A stretch of 64,000 bases of DNA from an uncultured Oscillospiraceae bacterium. Its GTDB lineage: Bacteria; Bacillota; Clostridia; Oscillospirales; Oscillospiraceae. Position numbers and translations under genes: made by a program. Where the stretch lies: assembly GCA_944385475.1 (NCBI GenBank), contig CALWXJ010000008.1, positions 1-64,000 on the forward strand, in the 5' to 3' direction. Within the stretch, counting starts at the first letter, position 1. Every line of letters begins with the position of its first letter. The notes under the pieces are model-generated. The model made no database searches, was not told where the DNA came from, and saw only the letters and a list, made by a program, of their open reading frames with translations. Shown one piece after another: positions 26,227-34,248 of this stretch.

Positions 26227-27351
26227 ATGGCATTTGGATTGGAAACCGGGCCGGAGAATGTTGTAAAGATCAAAGTCATCGGTGTGGGCGGCGGCGGAAA
26301 CAATGTGGTCAACCGCATGGTCCGCAGCGGCACAAAGGGCGTGGACTTTGTGGCGGTGAATACCGATAAGCAGGCGCTGAATGTCTCCAGCGCCACCTAT
26401 AAAATTCAAATCGGCGAAAAGCTGACCCATGGGCAGGGTGCCGGTGCCAATCCGGAAGTGGGCCGTAAGGCGGCGGAGGAGAGCCGCAACCAGATCGCCA
26501 AGGCGCTGGAGAATACCGACATGGTGTTCATCACCGCGGGCATGGGCGGCGGTACGGGTACCGGCGGCGCCCCCATTGTGGCGGAGATCGCCAAGGAGAT
26601 GGATATCCTCACCGTGGCAGTGGTGACGAAGCCCTTTGGCTTTGAGGGCCCCCGTCGTATGCGGGCCGCCGAGGAGGGCATCGCCGAGATGCGGGACAAG
26701 GTGGACTCCTTGGTGATCATCCCCAATGAGCGCCTCAAGCATGCCACGGACCAGAAAATTACATTTGCCAATGCCTTTGAAATTGCGGATGACGTGCTGC
26801 GCCAGGCGGTGCAGTCCATTTCTGACCTCATCCGGGACACCGGCTTTATCAATCTGGATTTTGCCGATGTCACCGCCATCATGAAAAACGCCGGCATGGC
26901 CCACATGGGCGTGGGCCGGGCCGCCGGCAAGGGCAAGGCGGAAGAGGCCGCCAAGATGGCCATTTCCAGCCCCCTGCTGGAGACGTCCATCAACGGCGCC
27001 CGGGGCGTGCTGATCAACGTCACCGGCTCCATGGATATCGGTCTGGAAGAGGTGGAGCAGGCCGCCAGCCTGGTGCAGGCCGCGGTCCATCCCGACGCCC
27101 TCACTATTTTCGGCGCCACGTTTGACGAGACGCTGGACGATGAGATCCGGGTCACCGTCATTGCCACCGGCTTTGATCAGGCGGCGCCTTCGTCGGAAAC
27201 CGCTTCGGCTGGCTCCGCCGCCCAGGAGGGGGATGGAACTGCCCACGCCCGTCCGCCCCAGCCGCTGCAGGAAGGGGACGTGCCCAAGCCTCAGGAGGAA
27301 GAGGACGACCCCTTTGGCGACATTTTCAAAATTTTCAGCCGCAGAGATTGA
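26227..27351 (+). CDS. ftsZ: Cell division protein FtsZ
   Basis: The tubulin-like GTPase that forms the division ring. The 374 residues contain [10 protein letters not shown], the signature GGGTGTG (107-113), FGFEGPRR and the catalytic T7-loop NLDFADV (209-215). A variable Ala/Pro/Glu-rich linker leads to a C-terminal peptide [14 protein letters not shown]. That end differs from the Bacillus DIPxFLR-type consensus but fits ruminococcal forms. AGGAGG precedes ATG at 26227. ftsA is not adjacent. Confidence 0.98.
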   Translation: MAFGLETGPENVVKIKVIGVGGGGNNVVNRMVRSGTKGVDFVAVNTDKQALNVSSATYKIQIGEKLTHGQGAGANPEVGRKAAEESRNQIAKALENTDMVFITAGMGGGTGTGGAPIVAEIAKEMDILTVAVVTKPFGFEGPRRMRAAEEGIAEMRDKVDSLVIIPNERLKHATDQKITFANAFEIADDVLRQAVQSISDLIRDTGFINLDFADVTAIMKNAGMAHMGVGRAAGKGKAEEAAKMAISSPLLETSINGARGVLINVTGSMDIGLEEVEQAASLVQAAVHPDALTIFGATFDETLDDEIRVTVIATGFDQAAPSSETASAGSAAQEGDGTAHARPPQPLQEGDVPKPQEEEDDPFGDIFKIFSRRD

Positions 27352-27361
27352 AAAAAGTTGG

Positions 27362-27396
27362 AAAACCCCGCAGGAATTGGCCTGCGGGGTTTTTTC
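27362..27396 (+). terminator. Intrinsic terminator after ftsZ
   Basis: The hairpin ACCCCGCAGG / CCTGCGGGGT is followed by a T6 run. Confidence 0.9.
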
Positions 27397-27529
27397 GCGC
27401 CCGGATTTTTCGCATCTGTCAAACCCTGCCATGGCGGGATTGGGGCAAATTGACGGGTCTTTGATTTCGCGCAATGCAGATGATAAACGTGCCGGCGGTC
27501 CACCGCCGACAATTTTTAAAAATGAGGTG

Positions 27530-28555
27530 ATGGTTTTGCATGATCCATCTCAACCGTCAAGGCGACGGCTGTGCCGGATGGCGGCTCTGGCACTGGCCTG
27601 CCTGCTCTGTATGGGAACGACCGCTATGGCCACCGAAACACGCATGCTGGTGCCGGTAGGGCACACAGTGGGCATTAAACTCTTCGCCCGGGGCGTGGTG
27701 GTGGTGAAGGCACCGGAGAGCGGGACTCCCGCAAAAAGCTGCGGTCTGCGCAGCGGGGACGTCATCGTCTCCTGCGGAGGAGATACGGTGACCTCCACGG
27801 AACAGTTCCGCACGCTTCTGCAAGAAAGCGGAGGAGACGCAACAGACCTGCAAGTCCGCCGCGGCGGGGAACGGGTGATATTGTCGGTAGAACCGGAGTG
27901 CAACGCTGACGGTGAATACGCCATTGGCGCCTGGATCCGCGACAGCATGGCCGGCATCGGGACCATGACGTATTATGACCCTGCCACAGGGGCGTTTGGA
28001 GCTCTGGGGCACGGAGTCACCGATGTGGATACCGCGCAGCTGATGCCCTTTGGCAATGGATCCATTTTGCCCTCTTCCGTGAAAGCGGTCAAAAAGGGAG
28101 TCTCCGGACAAGCCGGTGAACTGAAGGGAGATTTTGTGCTGACGGAGGATCTTGGCCCCTTGTATGCCAACACATCCTGCGGTGTATTCGGGAAATTGGA
28201 GGCAGCGGACTACGATCCTGTGGAAAATGAGGCGCTCCCTGTGGGACAGCCCCAGGTGGGACCTGCAGCGATCCGCGCCAACGTGGATGGAGACAGCGTT
28301 GAAGAGTATGACATTGAAATTTTGCAGACCCTTCCCAAGGCGCAGGATGGACGGGAGCTGGTGCTCCAGGTGACGGACCCGGATCTGATCGCCCAGACAG
28401 GCGGAATTGTCCAGGGCATGAGCGGAAGCCCGATTTTGCAAAATGGAAAGATCGTGGGAGCCGTGACACATGTTTTGCTCAATGACCCAACAAAAGGATA
28501 TGGAATTTTCATTGAAACTATGCTTAATACCGGGGACACGGTAGCCGCCGGTTAA
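27530..28555 (+). CDS. spoIVB: SpoIVB sporulation serine peptidase (S55)
   Basis: A forespore-secreted protease that triggers pro-sigma-K processing in Bacillus-type sporulation. The protein has about 341 residues: an N-terminal signal or anchor (LALACLLCMGTTAMA), a PDZ-like domain (about 45-110) and a peptidase domain. The S55 catalytic residues are visible: His in ALGHGVTD and Ser in GMSGSP. ATG at 27530 and TTG at 27536 are both possible; GAGGTG is better spaced for the TTG. It lies directly after ftsZ and is separated from spo0A by an antisense Nudix gene. Confidence 0.9.
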   Translation: MVLHDPSQPSRRRLCRMAALALACLLCMGTTAMATETRMLVPVGHTVGIKLFARGVVVVKAPESGTPAKSCGLRSGDVIVSCGGDTVTSTEQFRTLLQESGGDATDLQVRRGGERVILSVEPECNADGEYAIGAWIRDSMAGIGTMTYYDPATGAFGALGHGVTDVDTAQLMPFGNGSILPSSVKAVKKGVSGQAGELKGDFVLTEDLGPLYANTSCGVFGKLEAADYDPVENEALPVGQPQVGPAAIRANVDGDSVEEYDIEILQTLPKAQDGRELVLQVTDPDLIAQTGGIVQGMSGSPILQNGKIVGAVTHVLLNDPTKGYGIFIETMLNTGDTVAAG

Positions 28556-28590
28556 AAAAGCGGATGGGCCATGCCCATCCGCTTTTTTAT
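28554..28590. terminator. Bidirectional terminator between spoIVB and the Nudix gene
   Basis: The hairpin AAAAAAGCGGATGGGC / GCCCATCCGCTTTTTT lies between two convergent genes. Confidence 0.88.
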
Positions 28591-28621
28591 GATCCGTCCA
28601 CAGGGATTTTTCGAAAAAATA

Positions 28622-29206
28622 TCAAAAGAATAAGCCCAAGGAAGCCGGGGGAAAACACCGCAGCTTTTCGTTGAGCTTTTCATAGACTCTTTGGCGCATC
28701 CAGGGCTCACTGGAGGCTGCCACTGCCTCTTCCCGGGAAAACCAGGCCACAGCGCTGTTTTCGCCTTTTTTGGGACGAATGGGAGAAGAAGGGTCCGCCT
28801 CCAGCAAAAAGGTGACATTGAGATGCAGGTGGGAGGGGACATAGATGCCCCGCTTTTCGTGACCATCCACAGTCAGGATCTCAAGGGAGTAGAGGTCCCG
28901 GGTCACCGGATGCACCGGGAAGACCCCGCTCTCCTCTGTCACTTCCCGCACAGCCACAGACAATAGGTCCCGCTCCCCATCGGCATGTCCCCCCAGCCAG
29001 GACCAGGATTGAAAAAGGTTGTGATAGGCCATCAGTACTTTGCTGCGGTCAGGGCTGACCACCCAGGCCGAGGCAGTAAAGTGAGCGCCGTTTTCCCGGC
29101 CATAGAGGGGCTGGCCGGAGCGCAGTAGGTGCAGCAGTTCCTCCCGGTCCGCTGCCTCCTGCTGGTTCCAGGGCAGATAGGCCTCCAAAATCGCGCAAAG
29201 ATCCAT
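28622..29206 (-). CDS. Nudix hydrolase
   Basis: A 194-residue hydrolase of nucleoside-diphosphate-linked substrates. The Nudix box region reads GGHADGERDLLSVAVREVTEESG when taken in two parts (GGHADGE, then REVTEESG); the spacing between E and RE is one residue longer than the classical box, as in the GGHADG subfamily. The N-terminal half (WNQQEAADREELLHLL) lacks a recognisable second domain. The substrate is unknown. It stands alone, antisense between spoIVB and spo0A. Confidence 0.82.
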   Translation of the reverse strand: MDLCAILEAYLPWNQQEAADREELLHLLRSGQPLYGRENGAHFTASAWVVSPDRSKVLMAYHNLFQSWSWLGGHADGERDLLSVAVREVTEESGVFPVHPVTRDLYSLEILTVDGHEKRGIYVPSHLHLNVTFLLEADPSSPIRPKKGENSAVAWFSREEAVAASSEPWMRQRVYEKLNEKLRCFPPASLGLFF

Positions 29207-29295
29207 GTTCTATCGCCTCCTTTTTTCAGTTTACCACGGCCTTAAGCGGTTGAAAAGTCTTTATTTGACGCAGAAAAAAGGTGTCACGAAAAAAG

Positions 29296-29302
29296 TGTCG
29301 AA
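29296..29302 (+). promoter_or_regulatory. Spo0A box upstream of spo0A
   Basis: TGTCGAA matches the 0A-box core exactly and lies about 37 bases upstream of the predicted -35 element, suggesting autoregulation. Confidence 0.5.
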
Positions 29303-29332
29303 TGATTTATGGAATTAATTTACAGTTAAACC

Positions 29333-29361
29333 TTGAAAAAATCGGAAGATTATGCTACTTT
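29333..29361 (+). promoter_or_regulatory. Probable sigma-A promoter of spo0A
   Basis: TTGAAA (29333-29338) and a weak TACTTT (29356-29361) have a 17-base spacer with extended TATGC before the -10. Confidence 0.5.
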
Positions 29362-29431
29362 ATAAAAAACGCGATTTGACGAGCTGTAAATCCGTCGCAA
29401 ATCGAAACTATAGGAAAAGGACGGGGTTTCT

Positions 29432-30199
29432 ATGGAAGAGAACAAAACGGTATTGATAGCGGATGGCAATGAAGAGTTTCGTACCATGCTGCAGGAAATC
29501 ACCGACAAGACGGAACTGTTCACGGTGGCCGGCACTGCCCGGGACGGAGCGGAGGCTCTGCGCATGGCGGAAGAGCTGCGGCCGGATCTGCTGATCTTGG
29601 ATGCGGTGCTGCCGGGAATGGACGGACTGGGCGTCTTGCGGGCTCTGCGGCAGAAGACGGAGCAGATGCCGAAGGTCATCATGGTTTCCGCGTTTAACAC
29701 CGAGCCGGTTTTGACAGAGGCGGCGGAACTGGGCGTGAGCTATTTTCTGACCAAACCCTGTGCTGTGGAGACCCTGTTGGAGCGAATGGAGTCGTTGTTC
29801 GTGCAAAATCAGAAGGCAGAAGAGCTGGACGACGATGTGGAGCTGAAGAATCTCGTGACGTCGGTCATCCATGAGATCGGCGTGCCCGCCCATATCAAAG
29901 GCTATCAGTATTTGCGGGAGGCCATCATGATCACTGTGGCGGACATGGAAGTGATCAACGCGGTGACAAAGGTGCTGTATCCTGCCGTGGCCAAGCGCTT
30001 TGGCACCACGCCCTCCAGAGTGGAGCGGGCAATCCGCCATGCCATTGAGGTGGCGTGGGACCGGGGCGATCTGGAGACTTTGCAGAAATATTTTGGGTAT
30101 ACGGTTTCCAACGCCAAGGGCAAGCCCACCAACAGCGAGTTTATCGCCATGATCGCCGACCGGCTGACCCTGGGCCGCAAGAATGCCCGCCGGGCCTGA
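29432..30199 (+). CDS. spo0A: Sporulation master regulator Spo0A
   Basis: A response regulator that commits the cell to sporulation (255 residues). The receiver domain (about 5-120) has the phosphoacceptor Asp57 in [12 protein letters not shown], and Lys in LTKPC. The C-terminal sporulation domain is strongly conserved: [16 protein letters not shown] and [17 protein letters not shown] (the sigma-contact and DNA-recognition region), then [10 protein letters not shown]. In the acidic pocket the usual Asp-Asp pair reads Asp11-Gly12, so one metal ligand is missing. spoIVB lies upstream in the same direction, but an antisense gene is inserted between them. Confidence 0.96.
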   Translation: MEENKTVLIADGNEEFRTMLQEITDKTELFTVAGTARDGAEALRMAEELRPDLLILDAVLPGMDGLGVLRALRQKTEQMPKVIMVSAFNTEPVLTEAAELGVSYFLTKPCAVETLLERMESLFVQNQKAEELDDDVELKNLVTSVIHEIGVPAHIKGYQYLREAIMITVADMEVINAVTKVLYPAVAKRFGTTPSRVERAIRHAIEVAWDRGDLETLQKYFGYTVSNAKGKPTNSEFIAMIADRLTLGRKNARRA

Positions 30200-30297
30200 G
30201 GGACGGACAGTCAGAAGTCTAGGCAGACAGCGGGGCAAAAAGGGCGGCAGATCCGCCGCTGACCCTATCCCACAGCGTCTTTTATGAAGAACAAGGA

Positions 30298-30344
30298 CCC
30301 CCGGTTCATTGTACCCTGTATGCAATGAGCCGGGGGTGTTTGTC
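30298..30344 (+). terminator. Intrinsic terminator after spo0A
   Basis: The hairpin CCCCCGGTTCATTG / CAATGAGCCGGGGG has one G-T wobble and a short T-rich tail. Confidence 0.75.
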
Positions 30345-30363
30345 GCTTTGTTAAAAAAGACAC

Positions 30364-30392
30364 TTGCGCCGGCGGCAAAAATTTGCTATCAT
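30364..30392 (+). promoter_or_regulatory. Sigma-A promoter
   Basis: TTGCGC and TATCAT are 17 bases apart with an extended TGC before the -10; it serves the small membrane protein gene downstream. Confidence 0.55.
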
Positions 30393-30473
30393 AAATCTAC
30401 TGTGCCGCCAAGGCGCACCGCTTTCCATCGGGCGGTGCGGCCCAGGCCTGAATCAGATCATAGGAGGAACTTC

Positions 30474-30830
30474 ATGCCGCATACGCTACACGACATGGAA
30501 GGGATGATCCAGGACTTGCGGGAAGGGCTTCGCGAAGAGGAACTTCTCTCCCGCAACCGACACAAACAGTGGGAAAGACCGATTTTATACCTGCGCAATC
30601 TTGCAGCGGCCATCGCCGGGGCTTTGTTTTTCCTGTCTCTTTTGCCCATGGATGCCGCCGCGTTTTTAAAAGGAGTGGCCTACTTTTTTGGCGCCGCCGC
30701 CTATCTCAGCGAGATCTTGCTTTTGACAGACTGCTTCTCTAACCGGGTGCCGCACTCGGAGATGTTTATGGCCTATTGCTTCGGCCCGATCTATTTATTG
30801 CTGGGTGTGAGCTATTTGGTGGGACATTGA
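30474..30830 (+). CDS. Small membrane protein, unknown function
   Basis: A 118-residue protein. A charged, helical N-terminus (about 1-35, MEGMIQDLREGLREEELL) is followed by three hydrophobic segments (about 38-58, 63-85 and 96-116). I do not recognise the family. AGGAGG precedes the ATG at 30474. It is flanked by its own promoter and probably forms a single-gene unit, although the TSCPD gene starts 89 nt downstream. Confidence 0.65.
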   Translation: MPHTLHDMEGMIQDLREGLREEELLSRNRHKQWERPILYLRNLAAAIAGALFFLSLLPMDAAAFLKGVAYFFGAAAYLSEILLLTDCFSNRVPHSEMFMAYCFGPIYLLLGVSYLVGH

Positions 30831-30919
30831 GATCGCCTCCCTGGGGGAAAAGCGCTTGCTTTTTTAGGAGAGGCGTGGTATTTTAAAAAGAAAGTTTTTT
30901 GAGAAAAGAGGATCGATCC

Positions 30920-31174
30920 ATGACTTATTCCTTCCGTCCCCGGGGCGTTTGCTCCCGGGAAATGCAAGTGGACCTGGACGACCAGGGCATCATTCAGGGG
31001 ATGCGGGTTGTGGGGGGCTGCAACGGCAACCTGCAGGGTATCTCCTCCTTGGTAAAGGGGATGAGCGCGGAGGAGGCTATCCGTCGCCTCAAGGGCATCA
31101 ACTGCGGCGGACGGGGCACGTCCTGTCCTGATCAGCTGGCCCTGGGACTGGAGGCCATTTTGGCCCAGAAGTAA
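30920..31174 (+). CDS. TSCPD domain protein (TIGR03905-like)
   Basis: A compact 84-residue protein of the TSCPD class, a domain also found at the C-terminus of some ribonucleotide reductases. Conserved features are TYSFRPRGVCSREM, VGGCNGNLQG, KGINCGGRGTSCPDQLA. The cysteines suggest metal binding. A stand-alone function is not established. The ATG at 30920 follows AAGAGGATCG. A terminator closes the gene. Confidence 0.82.
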   Translation: MTYSFRPRGVCSREMQVDLDDQGIIQGMRVVGGCNGNLQGISSLVKGMSAEEAIRRLKGINCGGRGTSCPDQLALGLEAILAQK

Positions 31175-31189
31175 CTGGGAAGACGCGTG

Positions 31190-31227
31190 AAAACAGCGGG
31201 AGCACAAAAGCTCCCGCTGTTTTTTTG
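31190..31227 (+). terminator. Intrinsic terminator after the TSCPD gene
   Basis: The hairpin ACAGCGGGAGC / GCTCCCGCTGT is followed by a T7 run. Confidence 0.9.
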
Positions 31228-31332
31228 TGGCAGGGTGCGGGCTTTGACATAGGATAAGATAGGGCGGCCGGCAGCAGGCCGGCAAAATAGGTCCGGCCAC
31301 CCGGGCCCGTGCCCTGTGAAGGAGGGAAAGGG

Positions 31333-31773
31333 ATGGCCTATTCCGACCGAGAGCTGTTGGCCCGGTTGATCCAGTGCGAGGCGGGAGGCGAAGGGGACAT
31401 CGGCATGAAAGCGGTGGCTGGGGTTGTGATGAACCGGGTGCATGCCAAGGGTGGGGAATATGCCCGGGTGGGGCAGGGCAGTATCCGCAACATTATCTTT
31501 CAGCCCTATCAGTTTGTCTGCGCCAGCGAGACGGAAAACGGTGTTTACAATCCCCAGAACATCTATAATATGCGGCCGGAGCAAATTCACTACGATATTG
31601 CCGATTGGGCCATTGCGGGAAACCGTGTGCCGGAGGTGGCGGAGTCGCTGTGGTTCTACAATCCCTTCGGCCCCCCGTGCCGCTCCCGGTTCCCGTCGGA
31701 GGTGGGGTACTGGCAGACCCGGATCGGCGACCACTGCTTTTATAATCCCACAAATGCCTACTACAACACTTGA
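31333..31773 (+). CDS. cwlJ: Spore cortex-lytic hydrolase, CwlJ/SleB family
   Basis: A 146-residue cell wall hydrolase consisting only of the hydrolase_2 domain, without signal peptide or peptidoglycan-binding domain. This matches CwlJ rather than SleB. Key segments are LARLIQCEAGGEGDIGMKAV, with the catalytic Glu region, VVMNRV, and the C-terminal GDHCFYNPT. CwlJ degrades spore cortex during germination and needs GerQ for coat localisation in Bacillus. A gerQ-like gene starts 14 nt downstream. A possible mother-cell type -10 (CATAGGATA at 31248) is seen, but its -35 is not convincing. Confidence 0.88.
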   Translation: MAYSDRELLARLIQCEAGGEGDIGMKAVAGVVMNRVHAKGGEYARVGQGSIRNIIFQPYQFVCASETENGVYNPQNIYNMRPEQIHYDIADWAIAGNRVPEVAESLWFYNPFGPPCRSRFPSEVGYWQTRIGDHCFYNPTNAYYNT

Positions 31774-31787
31774 AAGGTGTCATGATC

Positions 31788-32303
31788 ATGCAGATGCGAA
31801 CAAATTACATGCCGCCCTCTGGCGGCCGCGGCCCTGCGGGGCAGGACTGGTCCGGGGAAGTGACTCCAGAGCCCCGGATTCCCGTAAATACCGCTGCGGC
31901 GGATGGATCTGAGAGCTGGGACAGCGGCGGGCTCATTACCAGCCGGGGCACCAGCAGTTTACCGGAGAATTGGAACCGTGAGGGGGAGGTGTCCATGCGT
32001 AACGGCCTGCCCATGGATGTCATCAACAACCCCACCACCACCCAGGAGGCCTATCAGGGATCTTTGCGGGCCATGCTCTCCCGCTATGTAGGGAACTTCA
32101 TTGTGGCCACCTTCCTGGTGGGCACCCAGAACACCGTCTCCTGGGAGGGGATCTTGTACGATGTGGGCAACGATTACATGACCATTTACCAAGCCGCCCG
32201 GGAGCGCTATATCGTCACAGACATCTACTCTTTGAAGTATATTGAGTTTTACGACACCCGCAAGCGGGAGATGTGTAACACACTTATGCGGGAACGGGGC
32301 TGA
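31788..32303 (+). CDS. gerQ: GerQ-like spore coat protein
   Basis: A 171-residue protein. The N-terminal half is low-complexity, rich in Gly, Pro, Ser and Gln, as in coat proteins. The C-terminal half is a highly conserved GerQ/YwdL domain: VGNFIVATFLVGTQ, SWEGILYDVGNDYM and DIYSLKYIEFYD. GerQ is cross-linked into the coat and anchors CwlJ, the product of the gene just upstream. The start at 31788 fits AAAGGTG; ATG at 31782 is too close to it. Confidence 0.9.
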   Translation: MQMRTNYMPPSGGRGPAGQDWSGEVTPEPRIPVNTAAADGSESWDSGGLITSRGTSSLPENWNREGEVSMRNGLPMDVINNPTTTQEAYQGSLRAMLSRYVGNFIVATFLVGTQNTVSWEGILYDVGNDYMTIYQAARERYIVTDIYSLKYIEFYDTRKREMCNTLMRERG

Positions 32304-32310
32304 GCGGCCA

Positions 32311-32346
32311 AAAAAATGAGACTGCCTAAGGCAGTCTCATTTTTTA
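32311..32346. terminator. Bidirectional terminator between gerQ and the carboxypeptidase gene
   Basis: AAAAAATGAGACTGCC and its complement flank a TAA loop. Confidence 0.9.
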
Positions 32347-32355
32347 TTGACAACT

Positions 32356-33708
32356 TCAGCGCCGGCGGCCCCGGTAATTGCGGCGGTGGGAGGATACGCT
32401 GTGACCATAGCGGTAACGGCGGCGGCCAAAGATAATGCGCCAACCCACCAGCACCAGGATCAGTACCACCAGCAGAGCCAGGACGATGCGTACTGCGGTG
32501 TGGGAGAAGAAGTCCTGCACGTTTTTCCAGAATACCATCAGCCCGTCGGCCTCCACATCCGTCAGGGCCAGCAGATCCACCGTGGCATAGATGGTGTCGC
32601 CATAGCTGAGCTGGATACTGCCCAGGACCTGCCCCGCCTGTACAGGAGCCTCCACCGGCTCCTGGAGGACGATGGTCCGCTCCAGGTCCTCCGGCGTCAG
32701 GTCTTTGGGGAAGAGAACCTCCACATCCTCTGCGGGATGGACTGTGACATGATCCATCTTGGACAGAGTCACCGCCACCTCCTGCACAGGGTCTTTTGCC
32801 TCCAGGATGGTCTGATAGGAGAAGTTATCAAATCCGTAGTTGAACATCCGGGTGGTTTCAGAAAAGCTGCGGATATTGCCAACGCCATTTTCCTCCACCC
32901 GCTCAGCGCCTAAAATAACACTGATAAAGTGCATGCTGCCCCGGATCGCGGAGGAGACCAGGCAGTAGCCGGCCTCATCGGTGGAGCCGGTCTTGATGCC
33001 GTGGGCCTCCGTGTTGCGGTAGCCGATGACCCGCCAGTTGGAAAGCAGGTGGTTGGTGGTCCAGTAGTTCCGCTCCTCGCTCATGTTGGTGGCGGGGATC
33101 ACCACGTGGGCCGTGTCGCAAAATGTCATGAAGTCGGGATATTCCATGGCCGCCTGAGTGATGAGATACATGTCATAGGCGGAGGTATAGTGCTGAGGGT
33201 CGTGGAGGCCATTGGTGTTGGCAAAGTGCGTGTTGACGCAGCCCAGCTCCCGGGCTTTTGCGTTCATAGCGTCCACAAAATCCTCCACCGTGCCGCACAC
33301 TGCCTCAGCCAGGATATTGCACGCTTCGTTGGCGGAGACCACCAGCATGCAGTACATGAGGTTGCGCACCGTCATGATCTCTCCGGCCTTGATGCCGGCG
33401 GTACTGCCGTCGGCGGAGAGGCCTTCCATGGCAGAGGAGGAGGCGGTGATCTCCTGGTCCAGGGAGAGCGTTCCCGCGTCAACGGCCTCCAGGGTCAAAA
33501 GGGCGGTCATGATCTTGGTGAGGCTTGCGGGGTAGAGCTCCTGGTGTTCATTTTTGGCATAGACCACGGCGCCGGTGTTGGCGTCCACCAGCAAGGCGGC
33601 CTTGGCCAGGATGTCCGGATCGTCCAATGCGGCGGCGGAAGGGGGTGCCCAAAGGCTCAGCACCAGGGCGGCAAACAAAAAAACAGAGAAAAAGCGTCGT
33701 GTTTTCAT
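32356..33708 (-). CDS. D-alanyl-D-alanine carboxypeptidase (DacB/DacF type)
   Basis: A serine-type S11 peptidase that trims stem pentapeptides in the wall or spore cortex. The 450 residues comprise a signal peptide (about 1-27), a catalytic domain with SLTK (SxxK), SANEACN (SxN) and KTGSTDEAG. A PBP5-like beta domain follows, and then a C-terminal transmembrane helix (about 408-430) with an Arg/Tyr/His-rich basic tail. The membrane helix replaces the usual amphipathic anchor. In Bacillus dacB is co-transcribed with spmA-spmB, which here lie about 3.5 kb away on the same strand. Confidence 0.9.
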   Translation of the reverse strand: MKTRRFFSVFLFAALVLSLWAPPSAAALDDPDILAKAALLVDANTGAVVYAKNEHQELYPASLTKIMTALLTLEAVDAGTLSLDQEITASSSAMEGLSADGSTAGIKAGEIMTVRNLMYCMLVVSANEACNILAEAVCGTVEDFVDAMNAKARELGCVNTHFANTNGLHDPQHYTSAYDMYLITQAAMEYPDFMTFCDTAHVVIPATNMSEERNYWTTNHLLSNWRVIGYRNTEAHGIKTGSTDEAGYCLVSSAIRGSMHFISVILGAERVEENGVGNIRSFSETTRMFNYGFDNFSYQTILEAKDPVQEVAVTLSKMDHVTVHPAEDVEVLFPKDLTPEDLERTIVLQEPVEAPVQAGQVLGSIQLSYGDTIYATVDLLALTDVEADGLMVFWKNVQDFFSHTAVRIVLALLVVLILVLVGWRIIFGRRRYRYGHSVSSHRRNYRGRRR

Positions 33709-33864
33709 TTCTATCTCCGTGATTCTATGATATAATGATGTATCTGCCGGGGCCTGTCCCCCTTGATGGCGGGGAAAAGCGCCCGGGAACAGGAACGGTT
33801 CCGGGATCCCGGCGGGAGTGGATGTTAAAAATCAGTATAGCAAAAATTCCGGAGGAGTTCAACC

Positions 33865-34248
33865 GTGAGAGAAAAAGTAAAAGCTGCAAAAACAGAAATT
33901 TTTCTCATGGCGCTGACGGCAATTTTCCTCTGCAGCCTGACCGTGCTGGCGCTTCGGGACCGGCGGGCCACCCAGGCGCAGGATCTGGTGGTGGAGACAG
34001 AGGTGGAGGTTCCCCAGGAGGAGGTGCTTCCGGATCTGACGCCGCTGGATCTGAATACTGCCACAGCTGAGGAACTGGATACGCTGCCGGGCATCGGTCC
34101 GGAGCTGGCCCGGCGCATTTTGGAGTACCGGGAGGAGCATGGGCCGTTTACATCCGTGGAGGAGCTTTTGAACGTCTCCGGGATTGGAGAGGCGAAGCTG
34201 GCGGATCTGGAAGGACGGGTACAGGTGACCGGGGGAGGTACGGAATGA
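33865..34248 (+). CDS. ComEA-like helix-hairpin-helix protein
   Basis: A 127-residue protein with one N-terminal membrane anchor (about 11-30), a short acidic linker (VVETEVEVPQEEV) and a tandem helix-hairpin-helix domain. The domain shows LDLNTATAEELDTLPGIGPELARRIL and VSGIGEAKLADL signatures when read in order. ComEA receptors bind incoming DNA at the surface, but this form is short, without an SLBB-like domain. GTG at 33865 follows GGAGGAG. Its stop overlaps the start of the response regulator gene (ATGA). Confidence 0.8.
   Translation: MREKVKAAKTEIFLMALTAIFLCSLTVLALRDRRATQAQDLVVETEVEVPQEEVLPDLTPLDLNTATAEELDTLPGIGPELARRILEYREEHGPFTSVEELLNVSGIGEAKLADLEGRVQVTGGGTE

Noticed and set aside
27493..27508. 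CGGCGGT/ACCGCCG hairpin upstream of spoIVB as a regulatory element
   Set aside because: It is short and may be a chance palindrome in GC-rich DNA; no known motif matches.
31240..31260. Mother-cell sigma-K/sigma-E promoter for cwlJ
   Set aside because: CATAGGATA resembles a -10, but no matching -35 lies at the right distance.
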